Part shown: piece by piece, positions 53,628-64,000 of the stretch
Layout of the letters: every line of letters begins with the position of its first letter
Numbering within the stretch: position 1 is the stretch's first letter
From: Psilocybe azurescens
Taxonomy: Eukaryota; Basidiomycota; Agaricomycetes; Agaricales; Agrocybaceae
Length of the DNA: 64,000 bases
Assembly: GCA_023853785.1 (NCBI GenBank)
Contig: JAJIRX010000681.1
Span: forward strand, 124,001 to 188,000
Direction of reading: 5' to 3'
Program-made: the position numbers and the translations under genes
Notes under the pieces: model-generated
The model's input: the letters and a program-made list of their open reading frames with translations, nothing else
What the model was told of the DNA's origin: nothing
Database searches by the model: none

Positions 53628-56600
53628 CTATGAACTTCCGTTAACAATGCGACGCACAACAAGCATTTCCTCTGGAGATAATTGATCTACAAGAGAAGAA
53701 AAATTGTTGTAATTGTGCGCAGCGGATTCTCGAATAAAGGACAACAGGTGAGCCTTTATGATATGTCAATCAAATGGCGGGATTGCATAGATAATTACGA
53801 CTCGCCTGCATATCCATTTGGGAGACAGGATCACTTTTCAAATCTTCATCATCATTGTCGTCCAAGATTTCATCGTTATCGAAGGCCATGCCTTTAGGCC
53901 CCAACATGTCCGAAAGCATTGCAAACTCATCTTGTTTGAAGCCTTGGTGTGTCTCTTCTTCGGTCCACTCTTCGTCCTAAGTATGGTCATTAGTCGAAAT
54001 AATACAGTGAGACTCTCGAAAACTTACTCCATCATCTGAATCGACGTCATATGCCTCTCCTTGGGCCGTCAAGGTGGCTGATTCTCCGCCCGATTGAATA
54101 TCGTGCAGAATAATTTTAAGCGCCTTGGCCGGGAAAGAGATGGCAGTAAATTCGTGAGGGGCTGCACGGGCAAAAGTTGTCAATGTTAAGAGGATATATC
54201 AACGAGGCAACTAGCAAAGTGCATACTCGTCTTCGTCCGCGAGCGAGTCATAATGGCTGCGGGAATAAACATAGTGCCTTTTGAGGAGAAGAAACACAAA
54301 AGAACTCACTATTCTTGGTTTCAGGTTTGATGATTATATTTCCCTTGACGGTAAGGTTTTGCAAACTCCGTCGTTCGGCAGTGAATAGCTGCGTTAATGC
54401 GAGACTACTGACACGTGAAGGCCAGAAACCCTGGAAGGTTTCAGCATTCTCGCACCAGGTTTGTATCAGTATATCCAAAGCTGAGCGACCCTCGATATTG
54501 ATGGACTCCAGAAGCGACAGAACAGTGTCTCGTTGATTATTGATCAGGAAAGCAAATGGAATAACAAGGCTCTGTACCAAGTATTAGGATTGAGTGGAAT
54601 TAGATGACTTTTACACACCTGTAAGAAGGTCGCAGTTTTGGCACTGTTCATGCGTGAAACCATGGCTTGGAGGAGTTGGGGAAGCACAGGAAGGACGGCT
54701 TCGCCTGCTCTTCTCAGGAGGTGTATAATCAAATCACCAATTTGGAGTCCACCCGATTCATCTTGGCTCTGCAGGATTTGTGCGACGATGGAAAGCACAT
54801 ACTCCAGGCCGTTCCTCCCGCTCTCGTCCTTCCAGGAAAGAATTTGATTACAATCTTTACGAATAATTAGTGTCAGGCATGCAATTCCGTTCTGAAAAGT
54901 AATATATTGGTAAGTAATACGCAAAATATCGGCAGTATACTGACTTGCAAAACATCACGATCCTCGGCCACATTCAAACAGGCGAATAAGCTCGGCCCCA
55001 ACAAATGAAAAAAACCGTCGCCAAGGCCGCTTGCAGGTGCACCTTTGACCAAGCTGCTAACAAGGTCGATGGCAGAACTTGCGACCCAGGACTCTTCCTT
55101 CTTGGCGGAAGAGATGGACACACTCAGAACCGGCAAGGACTTTTTCACTGCTGTCTCGTAGATACCTTGCGCTGGGGATGACGTAAGGCTTGCGAGGATA
55201 TCGGTCAATATTGAGATGAAAATAGGATCTATCCAAGAATGAGCGACGACAGTGCAATCGAATTCGATTCTTTTCACCTTTACTGTTCTTACTCCAGACT
55301 TCTAGAGTCGCAGACACCAGATATTCTGTGAGTTCTGGTGTTAACCATTTCCCTTGATCGATTTCTATCACCACTGATAATGTTTCCAAGATCAGAGAAA
55401 GTGTATCCTCAGAAGCAATCAATAAGAATGGGCCCAGGTCTCGTGCAATCCGCGGAGCGAAGGAAATGAAGGCCGAATCTTCTCCGTCTTGACAGAAACT
55501 AAGATGGCGACATTAGCATTAAATTCTTGCCTGACTAGTGAAATTTACATACTTGTGTACTGCCTTGACTGCGGAAATTTTAACAGGGACACCTGCTTCT
55601 CCCGATTCAAGAACTTGAATAGCAGCTTCAAGATAATGTCCAGCAGACTGAAGTGGTAGAACCTTCGCATACTGGCTTGCAAATACAAAGCCGCGACCTT
55701 GCAAAAAGGGAATTCTAATGCAAAAGATCAATTCGTGATCTTTGTCGCTTCTGCGGTCAATTAACTTACCTGACTGGCCAAGAACCGGGGGAATAACGTT
55801 TGCAAGAAGGTAGTCGACGTCAATAGGTTTTGGGTGCCCTGATTCTTGTTCATCTTCAATACAGTCTAAAACAGATTCGGCTTGCGATCCTACTGCTGCA
55901 AGTGCTGCTTCGAGAGGTCGCCACCTTCGAGGATGTAAACATCATGATATCATAGTGGTAATTTTTTTTTGCAAGAGAATAACGTACCAATCGCTGTCAC
56001 CAGTATTATGGGCTTGTTCTGAGGTACGTATAACATGTTCAAGGCTGAGCTGGATCGATTTTGTGGTTTGGAGTGGAGTACGCTCTATCAATGACTGGAA
56101 AACGGATGAGAACAACATCGGATAAACGGTAAAAATCGATGTACCCCAAGCAGATCAAACCCAGCTACTCTAACACTGTAAGCTTGTGTTTCATCTTCTT
56201 CCTGTGCAACGAAGTCATTTGCGTTATTTGTCCATGTCTCTACCTGCAAGAAAGAGTTAGCATAATGCCCAAGAGAACATCTAGGGTATACTTACATCTT
56301 CATCCGTCATTTGGACAAAAGCAAAAACAGAAGAAACGATGGCGGCAATGTTCTCATCCACTACCCAGTCTCTTCCTTTTCCACCTCGAATGACAGCAGC
56401 GAGGAAGTCAATAATTGGACACAATAATTGAGGGAGCTCAATTGGGTCATCTTCTGAAGGGCTAGGGATGGATTCGGTGGCAGCCAAATAATAAGCCGAA
56501 AAGGTTGGGTATAGAGAACGCAAATTGTTGAGCGATGCCGACAGGAAATCAAAAAGATGGGGTATGAGGGCCCTTGGAAAGGAGGTATGCAATGTGTCCA

Positions 56601-57736
56601 GAGTCTGAGATTGGAATCTGTTGAGAAGGAGAACATTTCGAAACAGTCATACTTCTGCCTCACTTTGAACACCTGTATTCTCACTGCCAGACCGTCCCAG
56701 CTAGAATTGTTGGCCATATCTCGGAGTGGATCGATGTTGAGCAAGACCTTGAAGGCTTCCAACCAAATGGGCAGCACTGATGCAATTGCCTCTGTGACAG
56801 ATTGTGGATGCTGATCCTTAACCATGAATAGAGCCGTGACACATTGCCGGAAAACTGACACTGTTCTCGCCCTGGTAAGTGCTGAATGAGACTATAGGAA
56901 TCAAGAAATCAGACACGCGACGGGGCAAATTGTGAAAACTAATACCTCTGATGTTCCCAAGATTCCAAGTAAAACAGGGAGAAGTTCACGAAGAACAGGG
57001 AGAATTTGGTCTTCGGTGAGATCTGACTTAATGAACTCGGTCAAAACTTGCATAGCACCATGCACAGAATCAGGGGATCCCGATGATAGGAGGCCAATCA
57101 ATGATGTCAATAGGTCTGGGTATTCATCAGGCCAATCGCAATTAGCAATAGAGGACAGTGTGTGCGCCTATAGAGCTTCTTATAAGATAAAGGCAAGAAT
57201 TAGAGAAGGATGTCAATGCTCACAGACAGGCTGCGTATCTTTCGATCTTGATCTGAAAGACCACGAAAAACAGCTTCCCTCACTTGCGATTTAATCTGCA
57301 ACAGACATTCGTTGGAATGCAAAGATAAGGAAGGATAAAATTGATATGCACCTCTACACTAGGTGCAGAACCTTTGAATGTTTGGAAATAAGGTGACCAC
57401 CTCTCTCGCACGTATTTACGCAATGCAATGCTAGCAGAGTAGAGAGATCGATTATCAGGATCGCGTAGACGCGTACATTAAAGAAATAAAGACTCATCTG
57501 TCTAATAGATTTGTCAACTTCTTGAGATAGAATAAGGTGAGAGAGAGCTAGTCCAATATCTGCTTGACGCGATTGACCAGAGACAATGTTAAAGATCGTC
57601 TTCAGCTGAAGAAGTATTGAATCTGCGTGCCTGGACGTGTAAAAAGCTCCGCCAAGTTGAGCTCAGCTGCGATGCGGGTATTCGTGTCTGGACTTAATGT
57701 GCCAGAGAGGCATTGTGCGATCTCGGAAGTGGCCAT
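53628..57736 (-). CDS. KAP114: importin-beta family receptor, importin-9 / Kap114 type
   Basis: Nuclear import receptor; Kap114/importin-9 carries TBP and histones H2A-H2B. The ATG at 57734-57736 starts MATSEIAQCLSGTLSPDTNT, then RIAAELNLAEL, the typical first HEAT repeat of this family. Further HEAT repeats include IRQ/YVRERW-type exons, SQVREAVFRGLSDQDRKIR, NCDWPDEYPDLLTSLIGLLS, then ESLSVVIEIDQGKWLTPELT-type repeats and a late acidic loop (DNDEILDDNDDEDLKSDP, about 53835-53880) that fits the acidic insert known in Kap114. The C-terminus is LVDQLSPEEMLVVRRIVNG, with the stop at 53628-53630. The intron at 53754-53805 starts with GC (donor GCGAGT), the only join that keeps MDMQAHLLSFIRE in frame. 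I did not resolve each exon border. Confidence 0.88.
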
Positions 57737-57972
57737 GATGGTAGAATAGACCCACTTACTGTTACAAAATCAGTGTCGACAAAATAGCAGCGTAACCGTG
57801 GTCACGCCATGTGCTGACCGCGTTTAAAAGTCACACGACTGAAACTTTACTAGGTGTATTCCCACATGAATTAGGATGAGCTCCAACAACGCCTCAATAC
57901 CATTTTCCTAAATTCCTTGTGGGGCCTCTTGTCGATTCATGAACCCAACTGTTTTCACTTTTCAAGTCGGTT
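57737..57972. promoter_or_regulatory. divergent region, importin start / F-box pseudogene
   Basis: About 236 bp between head-to-head starts. It must hold the importin promoter. The promoter of the decayed F-box gene, if any, also lies here. Confidence 0.35.
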
Positions 57973-59909
57973 ATGAACAGATCCAACTCACATCGTAAAC
58001 ACGCCGGCAAGGTCCCTAGAAAGAGAACGTTAACTTCTTGCAAGAGCAGTGCCGATAAGGACGAGACATTTTCTGATAACCAAAATGGACTTCATACAGC
58101 CGCGAGACCTCCCAAGAAAAGAGCCACTAATCTTAATGAATGCCGACAAACATTTTACTCCAGGTAATGGTGTTTTACCTTTCTTTGAACGATCTCACCT
58201 TTGCTAGATTTCTGGACACCTGCACCCTCATGATCTTCCCAAACTTTCCGAGGGCGAATAAACACCTATGGGGAATTCTGCTTAGCAAGTCATCGCGTTT
58301 TGTGTGGAAACACTCCCTTCAGAATGTTCTAGGTCTTCTTGAATGCCCACCTGATATGAATGAACCAGCCTGGGTAAACCTTGTCTTTTCGCAGTATTGT
58401 CATGTGGGGATTTATTCTCTAGAAAGGATAACGCACGACATCTGAGCATACTCTAGTTCTGTTTGTCATCTCACACCCGACATGTTGAGTGAGAATTTAA
58501 ACTGTGAATGTGCCCTAAATGTACGAAGAATCGGTCAGTATACGTTTTGTAATATCCATCGGTTCATTCTTTTCACATGTCAGCGCCAATGTTCGATAAT
58601 GCTCTCTCTTAATTTTCACTTTCCAGCACGCCAAACGTTGCAAATTCTGGGGAAAAGCACAGGTTGAAGAATATACCGTGGAGTTGCATAAATTGAAAGA
58701 GGAGAGACTGCATGTGTAAGTCAATTTCCTTGTTCTATTCGATTGATGCTTAGGGTTTGATGCAGAATTGTGCAAAAACTCAAAGATCTTGGCTGGGGTG
58801 AAAATTTAGCGAGCATCACTTATCCCGATTCTCTCGCCGCACATACATAAACTGGTCAACCGATCACAACGTCTGACGGAAAGAAATATGCAATCCTGAC
58901 CTGAAGTCTTATACTATCACCTGAACTCATAATTCTTCTGTAGCACGGACAAACGTTAAGCCTGGTATTCTTGAATTCATGAAGGATATGTGTAACAAAT
59001 GCTTGAGACGCGAATTTGTTTCTGTTATACTCCCCAAACGCAAGTGAACTGCTATCGACGCCCTTCGGACTTTCAAGAAGTCGGGACTTGCAGACAATTG
59101 CATTATGCCCCGTCTTCCTGACTTTGGGAATTCGGTCCTCGTTAACGTCATTCTCAATAAACCTGCCGAAGTCAAAATTACTGCCTCCAGTTTTGATATT
59201 GTTATGCCTCAATTGCCTGGATTGGTCGATAATTGGCGTAAAAGGGTCGACCAATTTCTCGCCAACGTTATCAAGTATTAAGAGGCTCCGTCGTTCAACA
59301 ACGAGGTACCAAAAGAAATCTTTTACGATGATGGAGAATATGGCTTTTACAAACCTGTCAGGGATCTTCCTAATGTCGATCTATCTCAAGACCAGTTATT
59401 GCATAAACTCAGGCTTGCTAGCACAGTTTTCACATGCAACATTTGCGAGCCGCCTAGCGAATTTCCCGATATCTGGGGTCCTCTTTTCTACCCTGGTGTG
59501 TCTGGGCATAATTGCCTGACTATGTGTGGCATATCCCCATGGAACAAGGAGTGGGACGTAGAGGAAAAATTGCCTGAGTAAAAATGAGAGCAATTTCTTT
59601 GCTGAGCGTATTAGAGCGTATTGTTAAAATGGCTGGTCTGGGTCTGTTGAGCGCCACAGCCAAGGACGTGGATAACCTGGATCTCAGATCTGTATGTCGC
59701 TTATGCCGGAAAATCCAGAGGGCACAACGCAGAGTATGTCCAACGAAAAGATCATTCAGAAGAGGATCGTGTGTCCTTTTTTGAATGGTGGAGGACGGTG
59801 CGTTGCGTATTTGCGCTCCAACAGTTTCAACCTATTCACTGTCAGACATGACATATGGAATGCCACTGCAAAGAATCGGCCTCTATTGTATTCTTTAAGA
59901 CAATGAGCT
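57973..59909 (+). pseudogene. decayed F-box protein gene, paralogue of the gene at 60717
   Basis: Follows the same order as the intact neighbour but is broken many times. A basic N-terminus (MNRSNSHRKHAGKVPRKRTL) leads to an F-box remnant: GHLHPHDLPKLS (about 58215-58247), a frame change, then RANKHLWGILLSKSSRFVWK. The linker keeps KLKDLGWGENLASITYPDS. A repeated CATA (58842-58849) shifts the frame before HKLVNRSQRLTER. Later blocks NVKPGILEFMKDM, AIDALRTFKKSGLADNCIMP, LVDNWRKRVDQFLANVIKY, DLSQDQLLHKLRLASTVFTC and NIC...GHNCLT match the neighbour. In-frame nonsense codons occur after ILPKRK (about 59047), after NVIKY (59279-59281) and after EEKLPE (about 59580). Nonsense by substitution cannot be explained by homopolymer errors, so this is a true pseudogene or a heavily drifted copy. 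Confidence 0.8.
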
Positions 59910-60716
59910 GATTTGGATCAAAAAGTTATACAAGCAGAAGATGAATATAAGCTAAAGTGAATGGCAATGCTCCCACTTGCTCCCACCGTTAAGATACAGC
60001 TCAACAACCAACCGATATTCCGGCACCAGGTCTTCCGGCACCAGGTCTCAATATAGATTACTTCAAAGATTTTTCGGCGCCAAATAAAAATGCGCGCCGG
60101 GAGTCACTGTTTGTTCGCTCAATAAACGGCCATATTTCAGTTTGCAAATCAGCAGCTACCTCCGGCAGTCCGCCAGCTAGCGACATGAGGTATTTTATCG
60201 CTATATATCAGTTTTCTTGCCCGCAATACTAGCGTCGAGCTTGGTATCTCCTTGTCGTCCCTACCAACGGAAAACAAAGAGACATTCCCTTCTTTCGATT
60301 TCATTCACGTCTTGATCTCTCTGCTCTCTTCTATAGTAGCATAATAATATCTGTTGTATTCAATTTTACGTTTACACATCTCATGGGACCGCGATATTTC
60401 GAGTACAAACACTGGATCCATTTTGGCACCCCTATTTAAGTCCAAACCGGAAAACAACTTTCTTATTCCAGACCCTAGTGTTGTGATTGGTCGAATCAAG
60501 AATATGTCACGTCCTCAGAGCACAACGCGTCTGAACAGTCATGTGTAAAATTGTCACGCGTTTTGCATTGGCGCTTTGACCACTGACATTGCCAATTTAA
60601 CCCATCCTTTATTGTTAACCTCCACTGGACTTCAAGCCCATTTACTCTTATTCTTTCACTCTACTCTCTATCAGTTGCAGTGCTTTTTTTCTATTTGCCC
60701 CCTCATTATATTTCTC
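59910..60716. other. spacer between the two F-box copies, with promoter of the second
   Basis: About 800 bp. A short direct repeat (TTCCGGCACCAGGTC, twice, about 60017-60046) is visible. The rest is AT-rich and promoter-like, with pyrimidine-rich stretches just before the second gene's ATG. No coding frame recognised. Confidence 0.45.
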
Positions 60717-63449
60717 ATGTCAGAGGACTCAGATCACGTCAAAGTCTCTAGCAGCAATAATCATCACAAGAAGCGCAAAGTAGACTCGACTGTTCAATAT
60801 TCACCAAATTTTGAGCAAAAATTCCTGAAGATGAAGCTGTGTCTCACAAAACACCGAAGACAGGTCGCAAAGAGCCAACAGGCTTGCCGCACTTCCCGGA
60901 ATGCCTATTGACATTCTGTTCGAGGTACGCCTCCTCTTTTGTCATTTCGAGATCTCCGCCGAGAATTGACTATATGTAGATATTCGGACATCTTCATCCT
61001 TATGATCTTCTTAAGTTGTCGAGAATGACCAAGGACTTTAGGCGATTACTTCTCAGCAGATCGTCCATGTCCGTGTGGAAGGATTCTCTTGCAAACGTTC
61101 CCGGTTTACCTGAAAGCTTTCCAGGGATGAGCGAAGTAGCTTGGATAAACCTTGCTTTTTCACCACAATGCCATGTACATATACTTCATTTCTATCAACA
61201 AAAATGATCGCTGATTGAGCTCCAGATTTGTGTCACCTCGAACATCAGGACTATTGAATGGCGTTTTAAGTTACGAATATGTTCAAAATGTGCGATGGAA
61301 CAGTACGTCATCGGCATTTCCGCTTTGATATGTGCATTGATATGGTTGCAATATGTTCAGCCTGCGAGAAATAGCATTCATGCCGATTTTTGCGCAAGGC
61401 GCCCTCCTTAATGCTGTGATTCCTACGCGACGAGCAAAAAGTATGTGCTTAACCATATCTTGACCTTTCAATCGATTTAGTATTCGTCTATTTTATAGGA
61501 GGCCATGTAGTATACCTTGCAGCCGATTTCGACTATGTCACAGCAGAATTCAAAGCTATTGAAGACGTCGGAGCTCGCGCGCAATATATTAACGAGAAAA
61601 AGATACATCTTGCAAAATTCCTCGAGGTGATTTTTTTGCTTCAACCCTGTTTCTTTAGGCTGAATGTAACCGAATCTTCAGCATGTTGAACGATGTGAAC
61701 AGTGGGAAAAAACACAAGTACAGGATCGCGATGCTGAGCTACGTCACCTTAGAGAGGAGAGATTAGCCGCGTAAGACATCATTTACCGTTACTTGAGCCT
61801 ATTTGACGTGCAGATGCAGTATCGAGAAGAAGCTTGTAGATCTCGGATGGGATGAAGATGTTACGGGCATAGCGTATCCGGACTCCCTTGCTAGACATAA
61901 GTTGGTTAATCGACCGCAGCGTCTGACAGAAAGAAGTTTGTATTTCGATCATCATCAAGGTCTCCTGTTACTGACGCACGCTTTCTTCAATCCAGTTTGG
62001 ACCAACATCAAACCTGGTATCCTGGACTTTATGGAGGAAATGCGACGGAAACGCTTAAAGCGCAAACTTGATGCACTACATATAGAGCGTCGAAAAATCT
62101 CTGTCGATGCTCTTCGCGCTTTCAGACAGTCGAAACTTACAGAAGCTCTTCTTATGCCAGGTCTCCTGGATTATTGGCAATTCGAGCCTGTTGAGGAAGT
62201 TGTTAATGCTCCTGCGGATGTAAACGTGACCATTTCCAGCTTCGACAACGCCATTCTTCAATTACCTGAGCTGGTCGGCAAATGGCGGAAACGCATCGAT
62301 CAAGAGATGGCGCAAATCATGAAAGCGGTACGAGGCGCTGACGACGAGGACTTGTACTATGACGAAAATTCGGAATCATATTACCCAAAAACCAAGAAAA
62401 CTTTCCCCAACGCCACTTTATCCGATGATCAACTATCTGAAAAGCTTAGACTTGCCTCTACGGTTTTCAGATGCCAGGTTTGTAGGCCATGGTACCATGC
62501 CGATGCTTATGATGATTTCTCGGGCCCTGAAGTATGGCAGCCGTCAAGCCTCCCCCTATTTTCCCCTCATGTCCTTGGACATCATTGCCTCACCTCAAAT
62601 CGCTCGTATCTCTATGATGATTGGGACTTCTATGTCATCCCAAGCAACAAGAAATGGTCCTGTAATAACTTGGTCCTCGACGTATCTGCTAGCAATTGCG
62701 CCCAAGAAATTATCAAATTGGCTGGTAAGGATCCTGCACTAGCCACAGCAGAAGACATGGATGGGTTGAATCTTAGGTTTCTCTGCCGTCTTTGTCCCAA
62801 ATCTCGAAGTGGCTCAAAGCTTACTGATTCAAAAGAAGAGGTCCAGGGTGAACAAGAAGGGCCGGTGTTCCCTATGTTTGACTGGCGAGCAGCGGTACGT
62901 TTGAAGTTATGCCACTACAACACTACCAACTCAACCGTGTTATCGTCTCTAGATTAGACATCAGTATGATAAACACGTTGGCAAAATATCCTACACAGTA
63001 GTCAGACTAGATGAGCTGGACACCAAAGTCATAATTGCCGAAAACGATCACAGGCTCAAGAAGGAAGCAATATGGCGGTGTATACACTGCTACGGCACAA
63101 GTAAAGATGACGAACCGCCAATGACTATCAATGATATCGAAAGGCATTTTGCATATAGACTAGAGTGCGTGTACCTCTGCCATTTGGCATTCATTAGATC
63201 GTTAGCCACATTACTTACTGCAACGGGAACTTTAACTTTAGACATCGGGATATCTCTTCGCCAATTCTCGACAGAGATTACTACAAAGACTTCGCTGCCC
63301 CAAACATACACGCATCAAGTCATTACAATCTTTTTATCCGATGTTTGAAGGACGGCCACTATATACTTGCCAAGAGTCCAGATCACCTACTGAATACCAG
63401 CTTGGGCATCGACAGCAATAGTGACAATGATGAATATCGAAGCTTTTGA
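60717..63449 (+). CDS. F-box protein with cysteine-rich C-terminal region
   Basis: Likely substrate receptor of an SCF ubiquitin ligase; the target is unknown. The ATG at 60717 starts MSEDSDHVKVSSSNNHHKKR. The F-box follows: LPGMPIDILFE, intron, IFGHLHPYDLLKLSRMTKDF. After it come SVWKDSLANVPGLPE and WINLAFSPQCHV. The rest has several Cys pairs that could bind zinc: ICSKCAMEQ, FRCQVCRPWYHADAYDD with VLGHHCLTS, LNLRFLCRLCPKS, and IWRCIHCYGT. Between them is a coiled-coil-like charged region (MEEMRRKRLKRKLDALHIER). It ends SIGIDS-type acidic residues (SNSDNDEYRSF), with the stop at 63447-63449. Two A-runs (60817-60821 and 60848-60851) are one base short and hide the join between the N-terminus and the F-box. 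Family of Agaricomycete-expanded F-box proteins, by resemblance. Confidence 0.8.
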
Positions 63450-63782
63450 ATCTATTAATACGACTTCAAAAAGTGATCAATATTCTTTGAATGTCATTTG
63501 AATTTCTTCAGTATTAAACTTTCAGATGGGTCTGCACATAACAATACCTAACTACTATCACCCCTCTCTTTCCTGACAACTGGAGAATCAATGCTTTCAT
63601 TAACGTTCGTAGTTTGTTTCTTCTCGATAGTAAGTTCTAGCATTTGCCGATCTTGTCATAATGTAATGTTAGTGCGACTTGGGTTAATACAACGTGTGGT
63701 TTCTGATACTGCGTGCCTTGGTATGAAATACATAATACATAGCTCTAATATGTCAGTTAAATAATACAGTCGTCAGTTAAAT
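63450..63782. other. convergent 3' flanks
   Basis: AT-rich sequence between the F-box gene and the gene entering from the right. No gene is visible. Confidence 0.5.
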
Positions 63783-64000
63783 TTATGTTCCTTCTTTACC
63801 CATATCCCACTCTCGTACAGACCCTTTCTTCTTGTATTCAATGTTCATGATGCTGACTGTGTCTCCTGCTCCTGTCCATCTATTCGCAACGGCTGTACCT
63901 GAATCGACTACAACACCGAACTTCTTGCTCCCGCTCTTTTCTTTCGGTGGTAGGAGCCCAAGCCTTTCTAATCTCTTCTTCTCTTCTTTGTCTTCTCTTC
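63783..64000 (-). CDS. C-terminal exon of an unidentified conserved protein, partial
   Basis: Open to the right edge. It reads REDKEEKKRLERLGLLPPKE (charged, helix-like), then FGVVVDSGTAVANRWTGAGD, TVSIMNIEYKKKGSVREWDM and GKEGT, with the stop at 63783-63785. The well-formed 'DSG-TAVANRWTGAGDTV' and 'REWDMGK' blocks look conserved, but I cannot place the family with confidence. The N-terminal part lies beyond base 64000. Confidence 0.7.
   Translation of the reverse strand, partial: REDKEEKKRLERLGLLPPKEKSGSKKFGVVVDSGTAVANRWTGAGDTVSIMNIEYKKKGSVREWDMGKEGT

Overview
This is a 64 kb piece of a fungal nuclear chromosome, most likely from a mushroom-forming basidiomycete (Agaricomycetes). The evidence is densely packed genes on both strands, many introns of roughly 50-65 nt with GT...AG borders and CTAAC-like branch sites, a DNMT1-type DNA methyltransferase with RFD and two BAH domains, and a tandem F-box family with cysteine-rich C-termini. 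I cannot name the genus. I see no CRISPR array, IS element, rRNA, convincing tRNA or complete transposon.

Layout: 0-3.3 kb, N-terminal half of a PDR-type ABC transporter running off the left edge (-). 3.3-6 kb, gene-poor. 6-9.2 kb, secreted GH128-type glucanase and an Ssp120/nucleobindin-like EF-hand protein (+). 9.5-16.3 kb, DOP1 (-). 16.7-19 kb, a nuclear Ies4-like protein and a GFA/CENP-V protein (-). 19.5-24.3 kb, ATP synthase subunit e, an RbAp48/Msi1 WD40 protein, a small RAMP4/Ysy6 gene (-) and BMT5. 24.7-26.7 kb, divergent cytosolic eL14 and mitochondrial uL10. 27-31.1 kb, FIP1 (+) and an ING-family PHD protein (-). 33-36.6 kb, NADH-cytochrome b5 reductase (-) and the MAP kinase HOG1 (+). 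37.4-42.8 kb, DNMT1 (+) and DPH4 (-). 44-46.4 kb, a TBC Rab-GAP (+). 46.9-50.6 kb, two tandem enolases (-). 51-57.7 kb, NOG2 and importin-9/Kap114 (-). 58-63.5 kb, a decayed F-box gene followed by its more intact paralogue (+). The right edge holds the C-terminal exon of an unidentified gene (-).

Most genes are unlinked housekeeping functions (ribosome biogenesis, nuclear transport, mRNA 3' processing, chromatin, glycolysis, stress signalling). I see no operon-like or biosynthetic cluster. Two local duplications stand out: the enolase pair and the F-box pair.

One technical point affects every model. At least 19 single-base offsets at short homopolymers interrupt otherwise well-conserved proteins (both enolases, uL10m, MCR1, ING, DPH4, DNMT1, TBC and others). 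They look like consensus errors rather than biology. The gene calls below span them, and the positions are listed in the findings. Start-to-stop coordinates include introns.
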